A stretch of DNA of 16,998 nucleotides from Gelria sp. Its GTDB lineage: Bacteria > Bacillota > Syntrophomonadia > Syntrophomonadales > Syntrophomonadaceae. The notes under the pieces were generated by a model. That model ran no database searches and was not told the origin of the DNA. It worked only from the letters and a program-made list of their open reading frames with translations. A program made the position numbers and the translations under genes. How positions within the stretch are numbered: position 1 is the first letter of the stretch; the number at the start of each line of letters is the position of its first letter. The stretch lies in the NCBI GenBank assembly GCA_012839665.1, contig DUMX01000165.1, positions 1 to 16,998 on the forward strand, written 5' to 3'. Below, piece by piece: positions 6,281 through 14,441 of the stretch.

Positions 6281-6307
6281 AGCCTACTTTAAATAATAGT
6301 AAAAACT

Positions 6308-6399
6308 AGACCCGGGTCTTTCAAAAGACCATATTCCTTCCTAAGGGATATCTTTAACAAAGGAGTGATGATGGACTAGAAGAAAGACCGGATTTTTTT
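6308..6399 (+). promoter_or_regulatory. Second structured leader with competing hairpins and a tiny ORF
   Basis: Hairpin A pairs GGTCTT (6315-6320) with AAGACC (6325-6330) around TCAA. Hairpin B pairs ATATTCCTT (6331-6339) with AAGGGATAT (6343-6351) around CCT. A second copy of GAAAGACC at 6382-6389 can pair with GGTCTTTC (6315-6322) instead, and that longer-range stem is followed by seven T (6393-6399), making an alternative terminator. Between them AAAGGAG (6359-6365) precedes ATGATGGACTAG, a two- or three-codon ORF. The pairing is seen in the sequence; a regulatory role is inferred. Confidence 0.45.
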
Positions 6400-6438
6400 G
6401 AATTCTAAATTAGAGAATAACATCAGGAGTGATCAGTT

Positions 6439-6945
6439 ATAAAAGCCAACAAAAAATTATTGCCTGCAATTGATTTGAGATCTCCATCTGAAGAGGATGG
6501 AAAGGATATCTGGGAACTGGTTAAGTCTACCCGGGTACTGGATCTAAATTCAGCCTATAGCTATCTGTTGCTAAGTAAATATTTTTGTGATACCTGTGTG
6601 GTTGCCGAAGTAAATGGCAAAATAGTAGGTTTTGTTTCGGCTTTTCATCCCCCAAAACAAACAGAAGTAATTTTTGTCTGGCAGGTAGCAGTAGATGAAG
6701 CATTTCGGCGCCGCCGACTGGGCATGAATATGTTAAAGCACCTGTTAGCAAGAGAAGTTTGTAGCAGCAGCCGTTACCTGGAGATAACGGTTAACCCTTC
6801 CAATCAAGCCGCCTATAATCTGTACTACCAGCTAGCTCATGAACTTAAGACATCCTGCGTAGAAGAGGAATGCTTTCCCTCCCGATTGTTCCCAGGAGGA
6901 CAACACGAAGAAGAAATTATGCTGCGTATAGGCCCCTTGATATAA
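6439..6945 (+). CDS. ectA: L-2,4-diaminobutyrate acetyltransferase (EctA)
   Basis: EctA is a GNAT enzyme that transfers an acetyl group from acetyl-CoA to L-2,4-diaminobutyrate, the second step of ectoine synthesis in the cytoplasm. Family blocks are LDLNSAYSYLLLSKYF, DTCVVAEVNGKIVGFVSAF, FVWQVAVDEAFRRRRLG (acetyl-CoA loop) and EITVNPSNQAAYNLY. With this start the protein has 168 residues, in the normal range. The start is unusual: AGGAGT (6425-6430) is spaced 8 nt from an ATA at 6439, giving N-terminus (M)KANKKLLPAIDLRSP. The only standard start nearby, TTG at 6460, lies 29 nt from that site and has none of its own. A TGA at 6430-6432 closes the frame upstream. It is the first gene of ectABC, 29 nt before ectB. 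Confidence 0.9.
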   Translation: MKANKKLLPAIDLRSPSEEDGKDIWELVKSTRVLDLNSAYSYLLLSKYFCDTCVVAEVNGKIVGFVSAFHPPKQTEVIFVWQVAVDEAFRRRRLGMNMLKHLLAREVCSSSRYLEITVNPSNQAAYNLYYQLAHELKTSCVEEECFPSRLFPGGQHEEEIMLRIGPLI

Positions 6946-6974
6946 ACACCAGCCACGAAAGGAGAATGTTTTTC

Positions 6975-8294
6975 GTGAATAATTTGAAAATTTTTGATGA
7001 GTTGGAATCTGAAGTACGAAGTTACTGCCGCAGTTTTCCGACAGTTTTTACCGAGGCTAAAGGTTATAGACTCCGGGATGATAACGATAAAGAATATATA
7101 GATTTTTTCTCTGGAGCGGGAGCCCTTAATTACGGCCATAATCCCCCACAAATAAAGAAAAAACTTATTGAATATCTGGCCCAGGATGGTATAGTTCATA
7201 GCCTTGACATGGCTACAGAGGCTAAGAAGGAGTTTCTAAAGCAATTTAACCAGGTTATCCTGAACCCGCGAAAAATGAAATACAAGATAATGTTTACCGG
7301 TCCTACCGGTACGAATGCAGTGGAAAGCTCATTGAAATTAGCCCGCAAGGTTACTGGTAGAGACAGTATTATGTGCTTCACCAATGCTTTTCATGGCATG
7401 ACTATGGGTTCTCTGTCCATAACTGGCAACGCCAGCAAACGTCAGGGGGCAGGTATTCCCCTGGGTAATGCAGTTTTCATGCCCTATGATGGATATTTAG
7501 GCGAAAATGTGGACACCATTGATTACATCCGCAAGTATCTTGACGATAGTTCCAGCGGTGTTTCCCTGCCGGCAGCTATTATTCTGGAAACATTGCAGGG
7601 GGAAGGTGGTTTGAACGTAGCTCGTTTGGAATGGCTAAAACATATAGAAGCTCTCTGCCGAGAAAAGGATATTCTCCTGATTGTTGACGATATCCAGGCT
7701 GGCTGCGGCCGTACCGGAACATTTTTTAGCTTTGAACCGGCAGGTATCAGCCCGGATATTATCTGCCTGTCTAAATCAATTAGCGGTTATGGTCTTCCCA
7801 TGGCTATTACTCTGATTAAACCGGAATTGGATATTTGGTCGGCAGGCGAACATAATGGTACCTTCCGGGGGCATAACCTGGCCTTTATAGCTGCCACCGA
7901 GGCACTTAATTATTGGAAAGAAGATACTTTGTCTGAGCAAGTAGGAAACAAAGAAAAGGATATACGTAATTTCCTGGCCGATATGGTAAAAGAACATCCG
8001 GAAATTAAGGGTGAAGTCCGGGGCAAAGGTTTCATGCAAGGCATTGCCTGCGGAGTTGACGGTTTGGCTGAAAAAGTCTGCTCTGCCGCCTTTACCCGAG
8101 GTTTGATTATGGAAACATCAGGTGCCAAAGATGAAGTAATTAAGATTATGCCGCCTTTGACTATAGATGAGACCGGCCTGCAGGAAGGTTTAAACATATT
8201 GAAAAAAAGTGTTGAAGATATAAAGGTGCAGTCATTTATTAATTCCAAAAGGAAAAACGCTTCTAAACAGAAACGCCTGCGGGCCTCAGGATAA
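6975..8294 (+). CDS. ectB: L-2,4-diaminobutyrate-2-oxoglutarate aminotransferase (EctB)
   Basis: EctB is a PLP-dependent class III aminotransferase that converts L-aspartate 4-semialdehyde and glutamate to L-2,4-diaminobutyrate, the first committed step of ectoine synthesis. The N-terminus IFDELESEVRSYCRSFPTVF is the EctB hallmark; FTGPTGTNAVESSLKLARK binds the cofactor phosphate, VDDIQAGCGRTG holds the Asp (about 238) and LSKSISGYGLP the Schiff-base Lys (about 267). The GTG at 6975 is chosen because AAAGGAG (6958-6964) lies 10 nt upstream and the family N-terminus begins there. An ATG at 6966 is too close to that site, and the frame open to 6870 overlaps ectA. That gives 439 residues, slightly long because of a basic tail (NSKRKNASKQKRLRASG). 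Confidence 0.95.
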   Translation: MNNLKIFDELESEVRSYCRSFPTVFTEAKGYRLRDDNDKEYIDFFSGAGALNYGHNPPQIKKKLIEYLAQDGIVHSLDMATEAKKEFLKQFNQVILNPRKMKYKIMFTGPTGTNAVESSLKLARKVTGRDSIMCFTNAFHGMTMGSLSITGNASKRQGAGIPLGNAVFMPYDGYLGENVDTIDYIRKYLDDSSSGVSLPAAIILETLQGEGGLNVARLEWLKHIEALCREKDILLIVDDIQAGCGRTGTFFSFEPAGISPDIICLSKSISGYGLPMAITLIKPELDIWSAGEHNGTFRGHNLAFIAATEALNYWKEDTLSEQVGNKEKDIRNFLADMVKEHPEIKGEVRGKGFMQGIACGVDGLAEKVCSAAFTRGLIMETSGAKDEVIKIMPPLTIDETGLQEGLNILKKSVEDIKVQSFINSKRKNASKQKRLRASG

Positions 8295-8341
8295 TTGAAT
8301 TTGTTAAAGCCAAAAGTTATAAGAGAGGAGACACAATAATA

Positions 8342-8728
8342 ATGATTGTAAAACAGTTGGAGGATATTATCGGCAGTGAAAGTGATATTGATACTGATAC
8401 CTGGAGAAGTTTCCGGCTCCTCCTGAAAAAGGACGGTATGGGTTTTTCTATGCACCATACCGTTATTAAAGCCGGTACTGAGACTTATATCTGGTACAAA
8501 AATCATGTGGAGGCGGTATACTGCATTCAGGGTAGTGGTGAAATAGAAGTTATTGATAGTAATGATATTTATCCGATTAAAAAGGGTACGCTTTATGCCC
8601 TTAATGGACATGAAAAGCATAAGCTACGGGCAAAATCGGATATGCACATGGTCTGTGTATTTAATCCGCCTGTAACCGGCAGAGAGGTTCACCAGGAAGA
8701 CGGCTCCTATCCACTGGTAGAAGGGTAG
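8342..8728 (+). CDS. ectC: Ectoine synthase (EctC)
   Basis: EctC is a cupin-fold, iron-dependent hydro-lyase that closes N-gamma-acetyl-diaminobutyrate into ectoine. The 128 residues align with the family throughout: DGMGFSMHHTVIKAGTET, YKNHVEAVYCIQGSGEIE, VCVFNPPVTGREVHQEDGSY. The metal ligands known from characterised EctC proteins fall at Glu57, Tyr85 and His93, all present. The ATG at 8342 has AGGAG (8326-8330) 11 nt upstream. It lies 47 nt after ectB and ends the operon; no ectD hydroxylase, lysC-type aspartokinase or EctR regulator adjoins it. No clear terminator was found before the convergent gene 60 bp away. Confidence 0.96.
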   Translation: MIVKQLEDIIGSESDIDTDTWRSFRLLLKKDGMGFSMHHTVIKAGTETYIWYKNHVEAVYCIQGSGEIEVIDSNDIYPIKKGTLYALNGHEKHKLRAKSDMHMVCVFNPPVTGREVHQEDGSYPLVEG

Positions 8729-8788
8729 TACGATTTTTAAACAGGAACGCTATGGGGTGAAAACCGCAACCTGGCACCCGAATAACAC

Positions 8789-10441
8789 TTATTGCAGGGC
8801 TTTGGCCAGGTTTTCGTCATAGCCTTGGAGATAATAGCGGGAGCAGACATCAGCTCCAACGGTGCAACGGACTATGACCTCGATACGATCATTTAGTTCT
8901 TTTTTCAGCACATTTTCCAGGGTTTTTATATCACCTGGCCGCAAGGTATAGGGCGAGCGTATTTGCAGTAAGACCAACAGAGCATCATTTTTTTCTCCAT
9001 AATACATTTCCAACAGTTTAGCGGCCGGTTCCTGTTTATAGAGCTGATCTGTAATCAGGGTTTCCAGTTGATTGTGAAATTCTAATTCCGGGCCACTTAA
9101 AGGTTTTTGCCAGAGGTCATCTTCATAGATATACTGACTGGCATCGGCGTCCCGGGTTAATACGGAACGTACTACCAGGTGCACCGGGTGCTGCAGGGAA
9201 GCATTTAAGGTATCTTCTAATTCGCCCACCTGAACCGGGTCTATAGGAGTCGGGGTATGTATTACTGCAGTAATTTTCCTTTGTCCATCTTTCTCTACCA
9301 TATTTTGAATATCCACTATCCGGGTACCGGGCATAGCGGCGACTTCCTCATTAAGAGTTTTGGAAACTTCTCCTAACCACAGGGTTTCCTCTGCTATACG
9401 AGTCTGACGGATCTTCTCTTCTTCAGCTATAAATACTTGTCCATTGCGGTCGGCATCCCTGGAAATCAAGGAGCGGATAACCAGATGCAGGTTGGGGTCA
9501 ACTTCCTTTTGCAGGGCTTCTTCTATAACCGCTACCCGCTGGGCCTCAAACTGTTGTGGAGTCAAGGCTACGGCCATAACATTAAGCACACCGTCTTTCC
9601 TTTCATAGCGCAACTCGGAAAGACGGGCACCAACCGTGGTTTTTATCTGCTCCGACAGAGACTCCCGCAACTGCTCAGCCAGGGCTCGGTCAGCTACTAT
9701 ATTGATCAGGGTTTGGGTCATAAAAACGCCCATTACCAGCAGTATCACCAGGCTTAATCCGAATCTGCGGAAAAATACGACCAGGCCATTTTCCCGATTA
9801 AGCCTTACCAGACCGGAAATAAAGAATACGGCAGCAGCGGCAAATTCAATTGCCAGCAGATTAACTAAAAAAAGTAAAAATGCACCTAGCGCCCACTCAT
9901 AATTATGCGCCGCCAGGCAGAGACCTACAGTAGCCAAAGGGGGTACCAGGGCCGTTGAAATAGCTACGCCGGGCAGGGCCGGGCTGAGTTTGCGGTTAAC
10001 CATAGTATAAGCACCGGCTAAACCAGAGGCCAGCGCAATAATTATATCATAGATAGTGGGCTGGGTACGGGCCACAATCTCTGTTGCAAAATCCGGGCGT
10101 AGCGGAACCAGGCCGATTACGGCAGCCAGGGCTACAGCCAGCAACATGCCCAGTAATTCCGAACGGACGGAATTCCGCAGTAGCTTTTTATCACCATTGG
10201 ATAATCCCAGAGCTATACCGAATATAGGTCCCATCAGCGGTGCTACCAGCATGGCTCCTATTACCACAGCAGTACTATTGGCCAGTAAACCGTAAGTGGC
10301 AATAATTGTAGATATACATACCATAAAATAAAAACTACGCGATGGGGTGGAGATATCACAAATGTTGGTGTAAATTATTTGCCGTTCGTCAGGGTCTATG
10401 CGATAGGAAAACTTGAAAACCGGCATTTTCATTTTTTTCAT
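8789..10441 (-). CDS. DUF389 (TIGR00341-like) membrane protein with three C-terminal repeats
   Basis: The N-terminal half (about residues 35-250) has some seven membrane helices and carries the DUF389 signature STIIATYGLLANSTAVVIGA followed by MLVAPLMGPIFG, then LPGVAISTALVPPLA. The function of this family is unknown. The soluble C-terminal half shows three related units of about 85 residues (roughly 258-338, 352-440, 455-540), each ending in an HLVIRSLISRDAD / HLVVRSVLTRDAD / EVIVRCTVGAD motif, like BON-type alpha-beta repeats. The 550-residue length is longer than minimal DUF389 proteins. The ATG at 10441 is chosen because GGGAGA lies about 10 nt upstream; an internal ATG at 10432 has no such site. 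Confidence 0.8.
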   Translation of the reverse strand: MKKMKMPVFKFSYRIDPDERQIIYTNICDISTPSRSFYFMVCISTIIATYGLLANSTAVVIGAMLVAPLMGPIFGIALGLSNGDKKLLRNSVRSELLGMLLAVALAAVIGLVPLRPDFATEIVARTQPTIYDIIIALASGLAGAYTMVNRKLSPALPGVAISTALVPPLATVGLCLAAHNYEWALGAFLLFLVNLLAIEFAAAAVFFISGLVRLNRENGLVVFFRRFGLSLVILLVMGVFMTQTLINIVADRALAEQLRESLSEQIKTTVGARLSELRYERKDGVLNVMAVALTPQQFEAQRVAVIEEALQKEVDPNLHLVIRSLISRDADRNGQVFIAEEEKIRQTRIAEETLWLGEVSKTLNEEVAAMPGTRIVDIQNMVEKDGQRKITAVIHTPTPIDPVQVGELEDTLNASLQHPVHLVVRSVLTRDADASQYIYEDDLWQKPLSGPELEFHNQLETLITDQLYKQEPAAKLLEMYYGEKNDALLVLLQIRSPYTLRPGDIKTLENVLKKELNDRIEVIVRCTVGADVCSRYYLQGYDENLAKALQ

Positions 10442-10494
10442 CAGGCTACTTCTCCCGTGTCGTAAATCAAGTCCTTATTCAGGTTCGACAATTA

Positions 10495-10511
10495 GGCAGC
10501 TTTTCCCTGCC
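10495..10511. repeat. Small inverted repeat in the divergent DUF389/PrpD intergenic region
   Basis: GGCAG (10495-10499) and CTGCC (10507-10511) form a 5-bp inverted repeat in the 158-bp gap between the two divergent genes. It may be a regulator site or chance. No convincing promoter pair was found on either strand here. Confidence 0.25.
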
Positions 10512-10599
10512 AAACATTTTACCGGAAGCAAGGTTTTTCTTTATATGATGAAAAAAAGCGGTTTGGGGAAACATTGGCGAAAGGAAATGGTTAATATAA

Positions 10600-12009
10600 A
10601 TGCAACAATTTCAGAATAATGATGCTTATCTAATGGACGCATTATGCGAGTTTATAGTAGAAACAAAATATGAAGATTTAGCTGCCCAGCTCATTGCTTT
10701 TGCCGACAGGCATATTCTGGACACGATGGGAGCCATTATTGGCGGCTCTTCCATGGAAAGTATTTTTCCCATAGTGGATTTTGTGAAAGAACAGCAGGGA
10801 AAAGCAGAAAGCTATATTCCTGTTTATGGAGGTAAGATCCCGGCTTCGATGTGTGCCTTTGTTTTGGGACCAATGGCGAGAGTAACGGATCTGGGGGATG
10901 CTCACACCGAAGCAGGACATAGTGCTGAATACACTTTGCCTGCTTTACTGGCTGCGACCGGATTGAAAAAGCGGGTATCAGGTGAAGAACTGCTGATTTC
11001 TTTTATTGTTGGTCAGGAGGTATTAATACGTATAGGGAAAGCCTATAAATGTGTAAGTTATGAACAAAGTGCCGGGAGTCAGGGCGGGCATTATATTTTT
11101 GGACCGGTTGCTGCTGTGGGCAAATTGTTAGGTCTGAATAAAAAAGAAATGCTCTCTGCTTTTGGTATGGCCAAATGTATGACACAACCATATGATATGT
11201 CAATGTACAGCCCTGCCAATATTATGATTAGCCTCCATCATGGTTTTATTGCCCAGGATGCGATTAATATCTGCCTTTTAGCTAAAAAAGGTCTGCAAAC
11301 CCATACCACTCGGGTTTTAACCGGAGACGGAGGCTTTTATTCACTATTTTCACGGCCTGGAAATGAAATTGATGTTTCGGAAATTACAAGCAATTTGGGC
11401 AAAGAGTGGGAGATGACCAAAGTAATGTTCAAGCCCTATCCGGCATGTAATTGTACCCATACATCTATCCAGGGGATTCTTGACCAAATGAAAAGACATA
11501 CTTTCGTATATCAAGATATAAAAGAGATAAAACTGGAAGAATCCTTAATCAACTGGGTTATCGTTGGTCAGCCGTATGAAGTAAAATGGTATCCACAATC
11601 AGTTTCAGAATGCCAGTTTAGCTTGCCGTATACGGTGGCTGCAGCAGCTTACCTGGGGAACTTCTTTTTAGACGCCTACACTTCAGAAAACATCTTTTTG
11701 CCGATGATTCGGGATTTAATGAGAAAAATAACGGTCATAAAAAACTCCAACTTACCACCTTATGCAGCAAAGGTAACAACCGAACTAAAAAACGGTGAAA
11801 TTCATAGCGGGGAATATTTTTCCGTAAAAGGTCATCCTGAAGATCCCTTTACCGATACGGAACTGATTGAAAAATTTAAATGCTGTTGTTCCTATTCGCT
11901 CCATAGTTTCGAGGATTCGATTATTGATACCGTAATAGCGACGATTCTTTCCCTGGAAAAAGTTGAAGATGTAGTTAAAGAGATAATCTTGCCCTTGACC
12001 CCGGCATAA
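10600..12009 (+). CDS. MmgE/PrpD-family protein
   Basis: This 469-residue protein belongs to the fold that includes 2-methylcitrate dehydratase (PrpD/MmgE), cis-aconitate decarboxylase and iminodisuccinate epimerase. Recognisable parts are LADRHILDTMGAIIGGSS-like N-terminus (ADRHILDTMGAIIGG), RVTDLGDAHTEAGHSAEYTL (active-site loop, normally D-x2-D-x-H...HP/S), SLHHGFIAQDAINICLLAKK and FKPYPACNCTHTSIQGI. The usual Thr-Lys before the LHxG segment is Ile-Ser here, and the second loop has HSAE instead of HPS/HPG, so the substrate may differ from methylcitrate. No prpB, prpC or citrate-synthase gene is nearby, so propionate metabolism is not supported by context. The ATG at 10600 has only a distant AAGGA (10581-10585). 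Confidence 0.82.
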   Translation: MQQFQNNDAYLMDALCEFIVETKYEDLAAQLIAFADRHILDTMGAIIGGSSMESIFPIVDFVKEQQGKAESYIPVYGGKIPASMCAFVLGPMARVTDLGDAHTEAGHSAEYTLPALLAATGLKKRVSGEELLISFIVGQEVLIRIGKAYKCVSYEQSAGSQGGHYIFGPVAAVGKLLGLNKKEMLSAFGMAKCMTQPYDMSMYSPANIMISLHHGFIAQDAINICLLAKKGLQTHTTRVLTGDGGFYSLFSRPGNEIDVSEITSNLGKEWEMTKVMFKPYPACNCTHTSIQGILDQMKRHTFVYQDIKEIKLEESLINWVIVGQPYEVKWYPQSVSECQFSLPYTVAAAAYLGNFFLDAYTSENIFLPMIRDLMRKITVIKNSNLPPYAAKVTTELKNGEIHSGEYFSVKGHPEDPFTDTELIEKFKCCCSYSLHSFEDSIIDTVIATILSLEKVEDVVKEIILPLTPA

Positions 12010-12054
12010 GCTCCAGCCCTATATTAGCTACCAGGTTTCATCGGTGGGCATTAA

Positions 12055-14187
12055 TTAAACCCCTATACCTAATAACATGCCACCCTGGTAGACTACAAAA
12101 CATACTACCCAGGCCAGAGTTATAGTGTAGCCCATGGTAAAAAGAGGCCATTTCCAGGTATTAGTTTCTCGTCTCATCACAGCAATAACAGGTAAACAGG
12201 GAATGTAAATCAGGGTAAATAACATTAACACATAAGCTACCAGCGGTGTATATCCTGACTGTTCCCGAGCCCGCTGGGCAAAACTTTTCACTACTGGTTC
12301 TTCCTCTGCCGCCAATGCCTCATCATCTTCAATACTATACAGAGTGCCCATGGTACTTACAACTATTTCCTTGGCCCCCAGACCAGCCACCAGAGCTACA
12401 CCAGTTTTCCAATCAAAGCCCAGGGGGCTAAGTACAGGTTCTATAACCTTACCCATGCGACCAGCATAGCTATTTTCTACCTGTACAATTGTACTTTCAA
12501 ATTCGTTGCCGTTCTCATCCACCATAGGAAAGGTAAACAACGCCCACATAACAATAGATAACGCCAAAATGATAGTACCGGCTTTCCGCAGATAAAGCCA
12601 GGCTCTTTCCCACATATGAATCAATACACTCTTCAAAGTGGGCAGACGATAAATAGGTAGTTCCATAACAAAGGGTTCAGCTTCACCAGGCAAGAGCCAG
12701 GTACGAAATACCCGAGCCATAACAATAGCCAGAATAATACCGATAAGATATAGGGAAAAAAGAATATTGCCAGCTACCTGTGGAGCAAAGAAAGCACCAA
12801 TAAGTAAAGTATAAACTGGTAAACGAGCCCCACAACTCATTAAAGGCGTAACCAGCATAGTAACCAGACGGTCCCGTGGATTTTCCAGGGTACGGCTGGC
12901 CATCAAGGCTGGTACCGTACAACCAAAGCCAATTAACATAGGTACAAAGGACTTGCCATGCAAACCTGCTTTATGCATAATCTCATCCATAACAAAGGCT
13001 GCCCGCGCCATATAACCTGTGCCTTCCAGAAAAGCAATACCTAAAAATAGCAACAAAATAACTGGTAAGAAAACTATTACTCCACCTACACCGCCAATAA
13101 TTCCATCTACCAATAAAGAACGTAATAGCCCTTCAGTCATTTGGCCATTGACCCAGATTCCTAAATTTGCAAATCCAACTTCAATCAAGTCCATCAGGGG
13201 TTCTCCCAGAGTAAAAGTAAGCTGGAATAATAACCACATCATGCCTAAAAATAGCGGTATACCCAAAACCCGATTAAGCAAAACATTATCAATTTTCTCG
13301 GTAATGCTTACCCTATCCATTGAATGAGACTGGCAAGCTTCCCGACAAACCCCACGAATAAAGGCGTAGCGGTCTTCTACCAGAGCCATGTCCAAATCAT
13401 CACCCAACTTGCTTCTGATTCGTTTCCGACTCTGCTCTAGTTGCTCCAATAAAACCTGACTTTGGGGATGAGCCTTGGTTTTCTTCATCAATTCATGGTC
13501 GTTTTCCAACAGCTTTACTATACTCCAACGTAAAGGATAGCTGTGACCAATATTTCCACCTGATGCCGCAGCTTCTATAGGCATTAAGGAGTTTCCGCCA
13601 CTGTTGTATAATATTTTTTGCAGATGTTCAATTTCCTCTTCAACCTCAGGTCGATAACGTACCAGTCTCGGTAAAGGTTTATACTTACCTGTAAAACTAC
13701 TTACAATCGCATCCAATATATCAGCGGTACCTTCATTTTTGGTGCCTACTGCTCTCACTACGGGCATACCCAGTAGTTGTGAGAGCAATTCATAGTTAAC
13801 TTTCATTCCGTTGCGTTCAGCTATATCTGCCATATTTAAAACCAACACCATAGGTACTTCTAATTCTTTCAACTGGGTGCTTAAATATAGATTACGTTCC
13901 AGATTAGAAGCATCGACAATGTTAACCAGTACATCCGGTTTTTCATCTATAATTACCTTCCTGGCTATCAGTTCATCAGGAGAATAAGCTGACAACCCAT
14001 AGGTTCCAGGTAAATCGATTACAGTTATATGATAACCCTCATGTTTTAGCCAGCCTTCTTTCTTCTCCACTGTAACTCCAGGGTAATTCCCCACATGCTG
14101 CCTGGCTCCGGTCAGGTTGTTAAAAATAGTAGTTTTACCCGAGTTGGGATTCCCCGCCAAAGCTATCACTATCTTTTTATCTTTCAT
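12055..14187 (-). CDS. feoB: Ferrous iron transporter FeoB
   Basis: FeoB moves Fe2+ across the cytoplasmic membrane. The 710-residue protein begins with a G domain: GNPNSGKTT (residues 12-20), DLPGTYG (58-64) and NMAD (118-121). After a helical linker (about 170-300) come the two Gate regions, seen as FGCTVPALMASRTL and MSCGARLPVYTLLIGAFF, and a C-terminal membrane part with LVAGLGAKEIVVSTMGTLY. Length and domain order are standard, and no residue seems lost. The ATG at 14187 is chosen over a GTG one codon before it because AGGAGGAG is better spaced from it. FeoA ends 20 nt upstream, so the two are co-transcribed. Confidence 0.96.
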   Translation of the reverse strand: MKDKKIVIALAGNPNSGKTTIFNNLTGARQHVGNYPGVTVEKKEGWLKHEGYHITVIDLPGTYGLSAYSPDELIARKVIIDEKPDVLVNIVDASNLERNLYLSTQLKELEVPMVLVLNMADIAERNGMKVNYELLSQLLGMPVVRAVGTKNEGTADILDAIVSSFTGKYKPLPRLVRYRPEVEEEIEHLQKILYNSGGNSLMPIEAAASGGNIGHSYPLRWSIVKLLENDHELMKKTKAHPQSQVLLEQLEQSRKRIRSKLGDDLDMALVEDRYAFIRGVCREACQSHSMDRVSITEKIDNVLLNRVLGIPLFLGMMWLLFQLTFTLGEPLMDLIEVGFANLGIWVNGQMTEGLLRSLLVDGIIGGVGGVIVFLPVILLLFLGIAFLEGTGYMARAAFVMDEIMHKAGLHGKSFVPMLIGFGCTVPALMASRTLENPRDRLVTMLVTPLMSCGARLPVYTLLIGAFFAPQVAGNILFSLYLIGIILAIVMARVFRTWLLPGEAEPFVMELPIYRLPTLKSVLIHMWERAWLYLRKAGTIILALSIVMWALFTFPMVDENGNEFESTIVQVENSYAGRMGKVIEPVLSPLGFDWKTGVALVAGLGAKEIVVSTMGTLYSIEDDEALAAEEEPVVKSFAQRAREQSGYTPLVAYVLMLFTLIYIPCLPVIAVMRRETNTWKWPLFTMGYTITLAWVVCFVVYQGGMLLGIGV

Positions 14188-14207
14188 CACTGCTCCTCCT
14201 CATCGTT

Positions 14208-14432
14208 TTATTCCAGGATAATGGTGTCAGCCTCCTCCTTGCGTAGAGATAGAAGTAAACCCTGGCTGCTAACTTCTATCGGATCACCCAGGGGGGCATA
14301 GCGTTCCATCGTTAATTCCATTCCCGGAACCAGACCCATCTCTACTATTCGGCGCCGGATAATGCCACTATCAGTAATAGCCTTTATACGTGCCTTTTCC
14401 CCTGGAACTAAATCCTTAAGTGTTCTGGTCAT
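14208..14432 (-). CDS. feoA: Ferrous iron transport protein FeoA
   Basis: This 74-residue SH3-like cytoplasmic protein starts MTRTLKDLVPGEKARIKAI and has RRRIVEMGLVPGMELTMERYAPLGDPIEV, the FeoA core that contacts FeoB. The frame also offers a GTG at 14441, but GGAGG of the ribosome site overlaps that codon and is well spaced (about 6 nt) from the ATG at 14432, so the ATG is used. It lies directly before feoB. A separate leader of about 240 nt divides it from the Cys-rich gene, with its own hairpins. Confidence 0.95.
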   Translation of the reverse strand: MTRTLKDLVPGEKARIKAITDSGIIRRRIVEMGLVPGMELTMERYAPLGDPIEVSSQGLLLSLRKEEADTIILE

Positions 14433-14441
14433 TCCCTTCAC

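Noticed and set aside
6870..6974. Longer ectB reading frame starting at the ATG at 6870
   Set aside because: It would overlap ectA by 76 nt, has no similarity to EctB at its start, and the ribosome site at 6958-6964 fits the GTG at 6975.
10413..10619. 68-codon plus-strand frame over the DUF389/PrpD gap
   Set aside because: It overlaps both flanking genes, lacks a ribosome site and encodes nothing recognisable.
14095..14301. Plus-strand frame across the feoA/feoB junction
   Set aside because: It is antisense to two well-supported genes and crosses their intergenic ribosome site.
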